IMG/VR virus record: IMGVR_UViG_3300006845_000033
Coordinates: 1 to 32,897 of that record
Length of the DNA: 32,897 nucleotides
Origin: a virus
Reading direction: 5' to 3' (one strand)
Position 1 is the first letter of the stretch. Each line of letters begins with the position of its first letter. The notes beneath the pieces are model-generated. The model did not search any database. It had not been told where the DNA came from and saw only the letters and a list, made by a program, of their open reading frames with translations. Made by a program: the position numbers and the translations under genes. Below are positions 19,985 to 27,492 of the stretch, one piece after another.

Positions 19985-21031
19985 ATGCGCTATCTCATCG
20001 TGCTGTTGTTCGTTCTCGCATCAAACCTCACAAATTCGCAGGTTTTCGCGCAATCGGCCTGCACGCCGGAGCAGCTGCGGGATCGCTACAAGCCCATTGT
20101 GCCCGCCAAGCAGTTGACCGAGCACACATGGTCGTGCCCGCCGCAGTATGAGTTGGTCAATCAGTCGTGCGTGTCGCCGGTCATCCGCGTTGTGGACCAG
20201 ATCGACAATCTGCGCGGCACCTATCATGCGCGCAACGCCTCTGGGCAGACCCTGATCTATCAGGACGAGTACGGCTCGCAGTGGCACGTCGAACAACACG
20301 ACGAGCAGGGCAGGCCAAGTGCGATTCGCCAGCCCGACGCCAGCGTGGTCACGCTGACGTGGAGCGGGGAAAACATCGCTTCGCGCACCGCCGAGGGCGA
20401 CAAGGTGCTCTATTCGCTCTACGACAAATCGGGACTGCCGCGCGGGCTGGAAGTTCAGGGCATCGGCTGGATGTTCGCCTCGCCGCTCAAGCAGGGCGGG
20501 CTTGATTGGAGTCATATCGAGAGCAGCGGCGGGGCCGGGACGTTCGTCATGGACTTCGGTGGCCTGACGGCGGGCTTGCCCACGCCCCCGCCCTCGGTCA
20601 GCACGATGGGCGCGGCTGCCACGCCGGTGCCGTTGCGCCTGTTCGTGTTTTCGTTTCCGGTCGTCAATCTGCCGCCGGTGGTGGCTATCGGCATGGCCGG
20701 GGCGGGCGGCTTGTACGTGGGCAGCGCGATCTATCCGTTGATCGAACCGGCGCTCTCGCCGATCATCGATGCGTGCGCGGCGGCGGTGGACAGCGGGCGC
20801 GAGTGCCGCAAGGCGGCTAACGCGCTGCTCAATACCGAGTTGGCGGCGTGCAAAGAGGCGCGCTCCAGGGAGTTCAAGCAATGGCTGGAGTCGGACAAGC
20901 AGCGCCCGGCGGGCCAGCCGCGCGATCAGGCGTGGCTGGATCGGATCAACAAGGCATTCGGCGACTGTAATGCGGCGGCGTTCAAGAAATTCAGCGCGGC
21001 CATTGCCGAATGCTTCAAAGCCCAGGAGTGA
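19985..21031 (+). CDS. Secreted protein with a YD/RHS-like segment and a later hydrophobic segment, 348 residues
   Basis: ATG 19985 is preceded by AAAAGGGAGAAG. A Sec signal peptide (MRYLIVLLFVLASNLTNSQVFA) is followed by a domain with three Cys (about 25-65). Residues 75-155 have repeated YD/RHS-like turns (GTYHARNASGQTLIYQDEYG, WHVEQHDEQGRPSAIRQPDA). A hydrophobic Pro/Gly-rich segment (about 225-255) could cross a membrane. The C-terminal 90 residues are helical with paired Cys (CRKA, CKEA, CNAA, CFKA). It is an exported accessory protein inside the late block. It might alter the host envelope or act in adsorption or lysis; this is inference. Confidence 0.72.
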   Translation: MRYLIVLLFVLASNLTNSQVFAQSACTPEQLRDRYKPIVPAKQLTEHTWSCPPQYELVNQSCVSPVIRVVDQIDNLRGTYHARNASGQTLIYQDEYGSQWHVEQHDEQGRPSAIRQPDASVVTLTWSGENIASRTAEGDKVLYSLYDKSGLPRGLEVQGIGWMFASPLKQGGLDWSHIESSGGAGTFVMDFGGLTAGLPTPPPSVSTMGAAATPVPLRLFVFSFPVVNLPPVVAIGMAGAGGLYVGSAIYPLIEPALSPIIDACAAAVDSGRECRKAANALLNTELAACKEARSREFKQWLESDKQRPAGQPRDQAWLDRINKAFGDCNAAAFKKFSAAIAECFKAQE

Positions 21032-21043
21032 GCCAGGAGTGAG
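21022..21043 (+). repeat. Tandem 11-bp duplication at a gene junction
   Basis: CCAGGAGTGAG occurs twice in tandem (21022-21032, 21033-21043). The first copy contains the stop of the secreted-protein gene; the second supplies AGGAG for the next ATG at 21046. The duplication thus adds a ribosome binding site outside the upstream coding region. Confidence 0.85.
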
Positions 21044-21045
21044 CC

Positions 21046-21285
21046 ATGATCACAGTCGAACAGAGTGAGCAGCTGAAGGCGCAGTACATGGAGAACTTCG
21101 CGTTCAACGCGATGCAGGGGTGGGCCAGTGCCAGCGGGTTGTGCAAGGACTTGCAGGAAATCCTCGACCGCTATTTTGCCGATCCGGCGATGACGCGCGA
21201 GCAGTTGAGCAAGGAAGTCGCCGATGCGTGCTTGGGGTGGGGCGAGTCGTGGAAGAAGCTCGACTTCGAAGACAAGGAGGGCTGA
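21046..21285 (+). CDS. Hypothetical protein, 79 residues
   Basis: ATG 21046 has AGGAG from the duplicated junction. It is helical and acidic (SEQLKAQYMENFAFNAMQGWASA ... MTREQLSKEVADACLGWGESW). Its stop shares a base with the next start. Together with the next two genes it forms a run of small acidic helical proteins before the terminase. Function unknown. Confidence 0.65.
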   Translation: MITVEQSEQLKAQYMENFAFNAMQGWASASGLCKDLQEILDRYFADPAMTREQLSKEVADACLGWGESWKKLDFEDKEG

Positions 21286-21596
21286 TGGACACGCAGGCCG
21301 TGTCAGATTCCATCAACGTGTGCCTGAGCCATCTGTCCACTATGCGCAGCGAGTTGGAACAGCTTATTCTGCGGGCGATTGCGGGCGAGTTGGACCCCGA
21401 TCAGCTGCTGCGGGAAGTGGCGAGCACGCAGACCTCGCGGGTACTGATGCAGCTGGCGGCGCAGCAGATCGATACGATGGTGTCCGAGAACCTGAAGCTG
21501 GAGACGATGATCGCGCACTACGCGAGCGGCTGGAGCCGCGAAGAACTCAAGCGGCAGTACGACGCCAGCAACGGCGCGCGCAAGGAGAGCGCATGA
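21285..21596 (+). CDS. Hypothetical helical protein, 103 residues
   Basis: ATG 21285 with AAGGAGGG upstream. Mostly helix (SDSINVCLSHLSTMRSELEQLILRAIAGELDPDQLLREV), with a repeated style of EL-x-x-EQL and a tail EELKRQYDASNG. Similar helical patterning to both neighbours, which suggests related structural roles. Position just before the terminase would allow a packaging role (for example small terminase), but no helix-turn-helix is evident. Confidence 0.65.
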   Translation: MDTQAVSDSINVCLSHLSTMRSELEQLILRAIAGELDPDQLLREVASTQTSRVLMQLAAQQIDTMVSENLKLETMIAHYASGWSREELKRQYDASNGARKESA

Positions 21597-21802
21597 ACGA
21601 GGGCGATTCCATCGAGGCGTTGCAATCCAAGATCGGCCAGCTGCAGGCGATGCTCGATGTCATGGCGCAGCGCGCGAGCAGCGCCATGTTCTGGCAGTTG
21701 CTGGTGGAGACGTATCTGGACGGCGGATTGTCGGAGGAGGAGATGCGGGCGCGCGTGCTGCACTACCGCTACCGGCATCCGCAATCCAGTACGCGCCAAT
21801 GA
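21593..21802 (+). CDS. Hypothetical coiled-coil-like protein, 69 residues
   Basis: ATG 21593 overlaps the previous stop. The N-terminal half is an amphipathic helix (DSIEALQSKIGQLQAMLDVMAQ); the second half has LVETYLDGGLSEEEMRARVLHYRYRHP, which resembles the C-terminal part of its upstream neighbour. Function unknown. Confidence 0.65.
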   Translation: MNEGDSIEALQSKIGQLQAMLDVMAQRASSAMFWQLLVETYLDGGLSEEEMRARVLHYRYRHPQSSTRQ

Positions 21803-21822
21803 GGACCGAGTGAGGACCGAGT
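21801..21822 (+). repeat. Second tandem 11-bp duplication at a gene junction
   Basis: GAGGACCGAGT occurs twice in tandem (21801-21811, 21812-21822). The first overlaps the stop of the previous gene; the second carries GAGGA before the GTG start at 21821. It has the same layout as 21022-21043 but a different unit. Confidence 0.85.
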
Positions 21823-22063
21823 GAGCGGCGGCGACGCGCTGGTGCAGATCGGGCTGGGGCTCACCCTGCTCGGCGCCTACGTGCTGTTCGTGCTGTGGGC
21901 GCGGCGCGAGTGGTTGCATGCGGAGCCCAGCAACCGCCCGGAGCAGTGGCGCTTTCCACCGCCGCAGGAGGAAGCGGCGCCGCAGGAGCCGCCGCCCAAA
22001 CGGCGCTGCCGACGCCGCCGGGTGCGAAACCGCCCGCGCCGGGCCATCGTGGTCGTGACGTGA
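21821..22063 (+). CDS. Small membrane-anchored protein with Pro/Arg-rich tail, 80 residues
   Basis: GTG 21821 with GAGGA upstream. One membrane segment (about 8-27, VQIGLGLTLLGAYVLFVLWA) is followed by a Pro/Glu region (PPPQEEAAPQEPPPK) and a run of Arg residues (RRCRRRRVRNRPRR). The shape, one membrane span and a long soluble tail, recalls inner-membrane spanins, but the length and basic end do not fit well. Its stop overlaps the GTG start of the terminase. Confidence 0.6.
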   Translation: MSGGDALVQIGLGLTLLGAYVLFVLWARREWLHAEPSNRPEQWRFPPPQEEAAPQEPPPKRRCRRRRVRNRPRRAIVVVT

Positions 22064-24069
22064 ATTTAGACCGCACCGAGCTTTTGCGGCGCATGTCGGA
22101 GGACCGCGCGCTCGCGCTGGACATGCTGTTTTCGGCCAAGCACGAGGACGCGACCCCGGCGATCCACCTGAAGATCGTGCAGGCGTGGCGCTCGGCGCAC
22201 GAGCGCGTGCTGATCGAGGGCTTTCGCGGCAGCGCCAAGACCACCAAGGCGCAGGAGTTCATCGCGGTCGAAGCCTGTTACGCCAACTTCCCGTTCGGCC
22301 TGCTGTTTGGCGAGACGTGGGACAAGGCGTGTGAAAAGCTGGAGAACATCAAGTTCGCGCTCAAGACCAACCGCATGCTGATCGGCATGTTCGGCACCCT
22401 GCTGGGCAAGGGCGCGACCGACAAAGTGGACTCCATCGTGCTCACCAACGGGGTTCGCATCGACGCCTACGGCAAGGGCCAGTCGCCGCGCGGTCGCTTG
22501 CACCACGACGCGCGCCCGACCTTTGCCATGCTGGACGACATCGAGAACAAGCTGAACGGGGATGTGGCCTCCAAGGAGGCGGTCGATACCACCGTGTCGT
22601 GGTTGTACGCCGAGGTGATCCCGGCGCTCGATCCCAAGCGCGGGCGCATCCGCGTGAACTGCACGCCGGAGGGTACCGACTGCCTGCCGGTACGCCTTCG
22701 CACAGACGACAGCTGGATGCGGTTGTACTTCCCGATCTGCTTGGGCGAGCCGGAGGACGAGGATGCGCAGCCGCTGTGGGAGTCGCGCTTCGGCCTGCCG
22801 TGGATTCGCAATCAAAAGGCGCTGTTCGAACGGCAGGGATTGTCGGACGACTTCGACCGTGAATATATGCTGCGGGCCCGCTCCAACGAACTCGCCGACT
22901 TCGATGAGCGCGACCTGCAGGAATGCCCGGCCCTGCCAACCGACCATCTGCCGGTGTGGGCGATGTACGATCCGGCGCGCACCAAGGATCGGAAATCCGA
23001 CAACTACGGGCGGGTGGTTGCCGCCTTTCACGGCAACACGATCTACGTCGTGCTCTCGGGCGGCATGAACTGGAAGCCGTCCGACATGATCAACGACCTG
23101 TTCGATGTGAACGAGCAGTACCGGCCTATCGGCTTGGGGGTGGAGAGCGATTCGCTGGAGGACTGGATGCGCGAGCCGATCCGCGCCGAGATGATCAAGC
23201 GCAACACCGTGCTGCCGCTGGTCGATCTGCGCGCGCCCAACGACAAGAGCAAGCACGACTTCATCCGGGGGGCGCTGCAGCCGTTTTGCCGGGCGCGGGC
23301 GATTGTGCTGGTGGGCGGGCGCGGCGCGCACCAGCAGCTGGTGGAGGAGATGCGCCGCTTTCCGTCGAAGAACGACAACGTGGTCAACGCGCTGGCTTAT
23401 ATTGTGAAGATGCGGCCCGGTGAGCCGGTGTACGGCGAGTTTTCCGATGCCAACGTGTCCGTCAACGCGCAGCCCCAGCGTTCCGGCGCGATCATGCTCG
23501 CCTTCAACCAGTCCAGCACCGAGGTCACTTGTGTGGCGGTGCAGCAGGTGGGGTTGGCGTTCTACCTGCTGCGCGAGTGGGTGGAGCCGGGGGCGGTGGC
23601 CGATGCGGTTCGCTCGATCTGGATGTCGGCGCAAGGCGAGCTTGGGCGTCATTCCTTGGTGGCCTACTCGCCTGCCGACGTGTTCGATGAGTGGACGCGG
23701 CTGGAATTGAACCGCCATCTGCGCGGACTGAACATACAGCCAGCACGCGGGGGCTACTATCAGGAAAGCCTCGCCTGCCTGAACGACAGCGTGCGCACCA
23801 CGATCCGGGGCCAGCGGGCGTTGCTGGTTTCGCCCGAGTGCCGCTACTTGATCGCCGGGCTGATGGGCGGCTACGCCATCCCGATGAAAGCCGGGCGGCT
23901 GGCCGACGAGCCGGTCGAAGGGCTGCACCGCACGCTAGTCGCGGGCCTGGAATGCATGCTGTATCAGGTCATGCGCGGGCAGGGGGCTGCGGCCCAAGCC
24001 AACTACGCCAGCGTGGGCGGGCGCCAGTTCATGACGACCCGGCCCGACATTTACGCCCGTCCGCGCTAG
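22060..24069 (+). CDS. terL: Terminase large subunit
   Basis: 669 residues if GTG 22060 (overlapping the previous stop) is used; ATG 22093 is an alternative start. The protein is the ATP-driven motor that packages DNA into the prohead and cuts it. Walker A is GFRGSAKTT (54-62) and the Walker B acidic pair is D159-D160 in FAMLDDIE. The nuclease domain starts with WAMYDPARTKDRKSDNYG (D304), followed by ESDSLEDW and a helical end NDNVVNALAYIV at about 440. That core is the usual length. About 220 further residues follow, starting GAIMLAFNQSSTEVTCVAVQ, which is unusual and may be a second RNase H-like domain. Confidence 0.9.
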   Translation: MNLDRTELLRRMSEDRALALDMLFSAKHEDATPAIHLKIVQAWRSAHERVLIEGFRGSAKTTKAQEFIAVEACYANFPFGLLFGETWDKACEKLENIKFALKTNRMLIGMFGTLLGKGATDKVDSIVLTNGVRIDAYGKGQSPRGRLHHDARPTFAMLDDIENKLNGDVASKEAVDTTVSWLYAEVIPALDPKRGRIRVNCTPEGTDCLPVRLRTDDSWMRLYFPICLGEPEDEDAQPLWESRFGLPWIRNQKALFERQGLSDDFDREYMLRARSNELADFDERDLQECPALPTDHLPVWAMYDPARTKDRKSDNYGRVVAAFHGNTIYVVLSGGMNWKPSDMINDLFDVNEQYRPIGLGVESDSLEDWMREPIRAEMIKRNTVLPLVDLRAPNDKSKHDFIRGALQPFCRARAIVLVGGRGAHQQLVEEMRRFPSKNDNVVNALAYIVKMRPGEPVYGEFSDANVSVNAQPQRSGAIMLAFNQSSTEVTCVAVQQVGLAFYLLREWVEPGAVADAVRSIWMSAQGELGRHSLVAYSPADVFDEWTRLELNRHLRGLNIQPARGGYYQESLACLNDSVRTTIRGQRALLVSPECRYLIAGLMGGYAIPMKAGRLADEPVEGLHRTLVAGLECMLYQVMRGQGAAAQANYASVGGRQFMTTRPDIYARPR

Positions 24070-24136
24070 TCTCCAAACCCAGACGGTCAAAGTGTCGCCT
24101 TTTTTTTCACTCTATATATATATAGGAAACGAATTT

Positions 24137-24361
24137 TTGTGCCCTCTCTGCAATCGGCCTATTGAGCCGGATCAGCGGAGCTATCCGAGCGGGCCTTTCG
24201 AGCAGCGCGAACAGCGCACGCACGCCTACTGTTGGCACATGGCGCGCACGCAGGAATGGGGTAACAACGGCCTCAAGCGTTTGTTTGAAGCCGTCCCACG
24301 GTTGAGGAAGCGCCATAGAAGGAGTGTCGGAAAGTTGACACCCCGGCAGTCTGCGCTGTAA
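24137..24361 (+). CDS. Small Cys/His zinc-binding-like protein, 74 residues
   Basis: The likely start is TTG 24137 with AGGAAACG upstream; the longer frame to 24092 has no ribosome binding site. It begins CPLCNRPIEPDQRSY and continues to RTHAYCWHMART, giving C-x2-C ... H-x2-C-x-H as possible zinc ligands. The C-terminal end is basic and overlaps the regulatory module at 24324. A polymerase- or DNA-binding role is possible. Confidence 0.5.
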   Translation: MCPLCNRPIEPDQRSYPSGPFEQREQRTHAYCWHMARTQEWGNNGLKRLFEAVPRLRKRHRRSVGKLTPRQSAL

Positions 24362-24405
24362 AACAGCGCAGCACTGCATCTCAAGCACTCAACCGGGGGA
24401 GTGTC
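24324..24405 (+). promoter_or_regulatory. Late control module A (imperfect palindrome, promoter-like, leader hairpin)
   Basis: GTGTCGGAAAGTTGACAC (24324-24341) has 5-bp inverted arms. Its TTGACA (24335-24340) is 18 bases from TAAAAC (24359-24364), a fair sigma70-type pair. An 8-bp hairpin with a 5-base loop (24351-24371) covers the -10-like box. The leader ends in AACCGGGGGAG before the ATG at 24406. Module B at 30455 repeats the 18-mer with one change and also has GCGCAGCA and AACCGGGGAG. Confidence 0.6.
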
Positions 24406-24540
24406 ATGAAAGCCAAAGCCAAGCCGCAGACGAAGCCTGCGGGCAGCAGCGTCAAATATCCCAAGATCAAAATGGGCCCGAAGAATCCCGGCATGGTAGG
24501 GCTGGCCGGGACCATGCCGAAGAAGTCCAAGCGCCGCTAG
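24406..24540 (+). CDS. Small basic protein, 44 residues
   Basis: ATG 24406 has GGGGGAG upstream, part of module A. It is Lys/Pro/Gly-rich (MKAKAKPQTKPAGSSVKYPK ... AGTMPKKSKRR) and has no predicted fold. Comparable small basic proteins precede portal genes in other podoviruses; the role is unknown. It is placed one base before the portal start. Confidence 0.65.
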   Translation: MKAKAKPQTKPAGSSVKYPKIKMGPKNPGMVGLAGTMPKKSKRR

Positions 24541-24541
24541 C

Positions 24542-26698
24542 GTGGCGTCGCGCAATCCGCCGCCGACCGATCCGGTCGAGGCGGACATCGAGAACTCGGT
24601 CGATCAGACCGAGCCTGCCAAGGGTTCCAAGAAGCCCAAGAACTTCGCACGCCGCAAAGACGGCACCGCATTCACCGTGGCCGAGGCGCGCTGGAAGACG
24701 ATCCGCCAAGCCTACGACAACGATGAGGAGTGGCGGCTGAAGATCGAGAGCAACTGGAACATCTACAACTGCAGACTCGATGACAACCAATCGTACAGCG
24801 GCTTCTCGCAGGGCTACGTGCCGGTCGTGCGCGATTGCGTGGATGCACGCGGTCGCAAAATCCTAAAGCAGCTGTTCCCGGTGCGGGGCCGCAATCTGGA
24901 GGGCGTGTCGTCCGACGGCATGACGCCCTACGCCACCATCTCGCTGCTGGAGTACTACATCCGCCAGTCGGGGCTGCGCACCACCTTGGAAGCAATGCTC
25001 ACGCAGGGCGATGTCACCGGCCAGTGGCAGCTGTACGTGGATTGGTACGCCGAGAAAAAGCAGGTCACGCGCGTGGTGGAAAAGCAGGCGCAACTCGATG
25101 ACGGCACGCCAAGCCCCGATGACACCTACGCCGATATCGAGGACCAGGAGTACACCGAGAATTGCCCGGACATCTCGGTGGTGCCCACGCTCGATGTCGC
25201 TGTCATACCGCCGACGGTTGACGAGTTGCGCAAGGCCGAGATCGTGGTCATATGCCATCGGTATTCGGAGACTAAAGTCCAGTCGATGATCGACCGTGGC
25301 GTGTTCGTCAATGTGCGCTGCGACGAGTTGATGGAAGCCTTCGATCAGTACGGCGAGAATCCCGAGTCCATCGGCGTCAAGGTGCTGGAGCAGCTGGGCA
25401 TCGATGTGGACGGCACCGACGTGCATGCGCGCGTGTACGAGGCGCACTTCAAGCTGACACTGGACGGCGAGCACCGCGAGCCTGCGGTGGTGTGGTATCG
25501 CCATGACGGCGTGCCTCTTGGCATCCTCGCCAATCCGTACTGGTGCAAGCGCCTGCCGCTGATCAGCGTGCCGGTGAAAAAGCAGCCGGGCTCGTTCTGG
25601 GGGACGCCGGTCATCGAGCCGGTTCGCTCGCTGCAGTGGGACATCAACGACGTTCACAACATCGGCAACGACGCGGCCAAGTACGCGCTCAACCCGGTCA
25701 TCATGACCGATCCGCAGAAAAATCCGCAGTACCAGAATTTGATCATGACGATGGCGGCGGTGTGGCCGACCAGTCCGCAGGACACGCAGCCCTTGGCGCT
25801 GCCGCCGGTGTATCAGCACGCGCAACAGATCATCGAGTTTTTGAAGATGCAGGTGCGCCAATCGATGAACGTGACCGAGTACGCGCTGGGCGCGATGCCG
25901 CAGGGGCGCAAGAACAACTCGCAGGTCGCCGCCGTGGGCCAGGAGCAGGAGATCGGCGCGACCGACGTGGCCTCCGACGTGGAGGATCGCGTGTTGAATC
26001 CACTGGTGGAGTTGATCTTCGAACTGGACCAGCAGTACCGGGTGGACGAGTTGGACGTGCTCACGCGCGGGGAGGTCGGGCTGCAGGCGCACATGGAGCG
26101 GGTGAAGCCCCAGCAGTTCACCAAGAAGTATCAATTCAACTGGCTCGGCACCGACTTCACCAATTCGATTGCGCGCATCCAGCAGAAGATCGCGGCGATG
26201 AACGTGCTGCGCGGCGTGCCGCCCGAGGCGCTGAACGGCAAGCGCGTGGACATCACCCCGATCATCGAGGACATGATCTCCACCGTGTTCGGCCCGCAGC
26301 TGGCGCCCAAGGTCATCATCGATGAGCGCGATCAGCTGTCGATGCCCGCCTCGGTCGAGGACGAACTGCTCGCCAACGGTTTCTCGGTGGCGGTGCATCC
26401 GATGGACAACGACGTGGCGCACATGATGAGCCACATGGCGGGCGCGCAGGCCACCGGCGACCCGGCGCGCACGTTCGCCAAGCACATCATGGATCACCAG
26501 AAACAAATGCAGCAAAAAGCGCAGATCGCGGGGCCCAGCCTCAACGGAACGCCCGGCGTGCCGGGGGGCACGGGCCCCGGCGTCGCTGGCACCCCGCGAC
26601 CCGGCGCACAGGTCATGCCGTTGCGCAACGCCCAGCAGCCGCCCGGCGCCATTCATCAGGATCAGATCGCATCCCCAGACGTTATGAGCAGAGGCTGA
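24542..26698 (+). CDS. Portal protein
   Basis: 718 residues, starting at GTG 24542. The portal forms the dodecameric ring at the unique vertex through which DNA enters and leaves. Seen here: a charged N-terminus, an early helical region (RWKTIRQAYDNDEEWRLKIESNWNIYNC), long beta and helix stretches, and in the middle GSFWGTPVIEPVRSLQWDINDVHNIGNDAAKYALNPVI, which is typical of long-form portals with a helix crossing the channel. The C-terminal part (EQVL-type helices, QKQMQQKAQ) ends in a Pro/Gly-rich tail. Length is near that of P22-like and Bcep22-like portals. Position after the terminase supports the call. Confidence 0.87.
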   Translation: MASRNPPPTDPVEADIENSVDQTEPAKGSKKPKNFARRKDGTAFTVAEARWKTIRQAYDNDEEWRLKIESNWNIYNCRLDDNQSYSGFSQGYVPVVRDCVDARGRKILKQLFPVRGRNLEGVSSDGMTPYATISLLEYYIRQSGLRTTLEAMLTQGDVTGQWQLYVDWYAEKKQVTRVVEKQAQLDDGTPSPDDTYADIEDQEYTENCPDISVVPTLDVAVIPPTVDELRKAEIVVICHRYSETKVQSMIDRGVFVNVRCDELMEAFDQYGENPESIGVKVLEQLGIDVDGTDVHARVYEAHFKLTLDGEHREPAVVWYRHDGVPLGILANPYWCKRLPLISVPVKKQPGSFWGTPVIEPVRSLQWDINDVHNIGNDAAKYALNPVIMTDPQKNPQYQNLIMTMAAVWPTSPQDTQPLALPPVYQHAQQIIEFLKMQVRQSMNVTEYALGAMPQGRKNNSQVAAVGQEQEIGATDVASDVEDRVLNPLVELIFELDQQYRVDELDVLTRGEVGLQAHMERVKPQQFTKKYQFNWLGTDFTNSIARIQQKIAAMNVLRGVPPEALNGKRVDITPIIEDMISTVFGPQLAPKVIIDERDQLSMPASVEDELLANGFSVAVHPMDNDVAHMMSHMAGAQATGDPARTFAKHIMDHQKQMQQKAQIAGPSLNGTPGVPGGTGPGVAGTPRPGAQVMPLRNAQQPPGAIHQDQIASPDVMSRG

Positions 26699-26699
26699 G

Positions 26700-27092
26700 A
26701 TGGATTCACCCGATGTAATCAAGGGACAGGTGCTCTACGGCACGGTCAAGCAGACCACCACCGACTCGTCCAGCAGCACCAACGCGCTCACGGTTTGGGC
26801 CCCGGCCAGCGGCATGCAGATTCGCCTGTCGCACCTGTGGGTGGAGGTGCCCGGCCCTGCCGTGCTGGGAGCGGCGGGCACGCAGACCATCACCATCGCG
26901 ACAACCAACTTCGTCGTCGCGGTGTTCTCCCCGCGCCTGTCGAATGCGGCGATTGCCGGACTGTACGGTTTCTACGAGCGGCGCTGGGCGGGCGGGCTGC
27001 TGCTGCCGCGCGGGGAGACGCTGACGGTGAAGATGGGCACCGCGCTGACGGCGGGGCTGATCAGCACGATGGTGTTCGGGCGCGAGGAATAG
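26700..27092 (+). CDS. Beta-rich virion-associated protein, paralogue 1, 130 residues
   Basis: ATG 26700, one base after the portal stop. It starts MDSPDVIKGQVLYGTV and ends VFGREE; the middle is beta-rich with Ser/Thr/Gly (AAGTQTITIATTNFVVAVFSP). It is clearly related to the next gene. A capsid decoration, neck or adaptor protein is likely from position and composition, but I cannot name the family. Confidence 0.7.
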   Translation: MDSPDVIKGQVLYGTVKQTTTDSSSSTNALTVWAPASGMQIRLSHLWVEVPGPAVLGAAGTQTITIATTNFVVAVFSPRLSNAAIAGLYGFYERRWAGGLLLPRGETLTVKMGTALTAGLISTMVFGREE

Positions 27093-27095
27093 CCG

Positions 27096-27488
27096 ATGGA
27101 CTCGCTCGATGTCATCAAGGGCCAGCTGCTCTACGACACTTGGCGCAGCGCGAGCGTGGTTGCCGCCTCGGGCACGACCCAAGTCGCGGTGTGGACACCG
27201 GCGGCGGGCAAGGCAATCCGCATGGCGAGCTATTCGATGGAGGCGGGCGGCTCGACCATCACCGGGGCCAACGCCACCGAGATCATCACCTTGCTGTGCG
27301 GGGGCATCACCATTGGCATTCATTGCCTGCGCCTGACGCCCAGCGCGGTCACCGGCATCTTGTCGAATTTCGTGCGCGAGTTCGAAGGCGGCATGCTGCT
27401 GCCCGCAGGCAGCGCGATCACCGTGCAGGTGGGCGTGGCCCTGACTGGCGGGGCGCTCACCGTGCAGGTCTTGGGGCGGGAGGAGTAA
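27096..27488 (+). CDS. Beta-rich virion-associated protein, paralogue 2, 130 residues
   Basis: ATG 27096, three bases after the previous stop. It has the same length as its neighbour and shares the start MDSLDVIKGQLLYDTW, the central glycine pattern, the GGMLLPAGSAITVQ segment (GGLLLPRGETLTVK in paralogue 1) and the ending VLGREE. Identity is moderate, so the duplication is old and the copies have diverged. Possible roles are a heterodimer or two positions in the particle. Confidence 0.7.
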   Translation: MDSLDVIKGQLLYDTWRSASVVAASGTTQVAVWTPAAGKAIRMASYSMEAGGSTITGANATEIITLLCGGITIGIHCLRLTPSAVTGILSNFVREFEGGMLLPAGSAITVQVGVALTGGALTVQVLGREE

Positions 27489-27492
27489 GCAG

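Noticed and set aside
22066-23928. 620-residue open frame antisense to the terminase
   Set aside because: It is a high-GC shadow frame: its composition is biased (His, Arg, Gln, Leu-rich) and the sense frame carries terminase motifs.
24137-24361. HNH homing endonuclease next to the terminase
   Set aside because: The Cys/His pattern alone is present; the His-Asn-His catalytic core is missing and the protein is too short.
24863-26722. 619-residue frame antisense to the portal
   Set aside because: Shadow of a GC-rich coding strand; no ribosome binding site and no recognisable motif.
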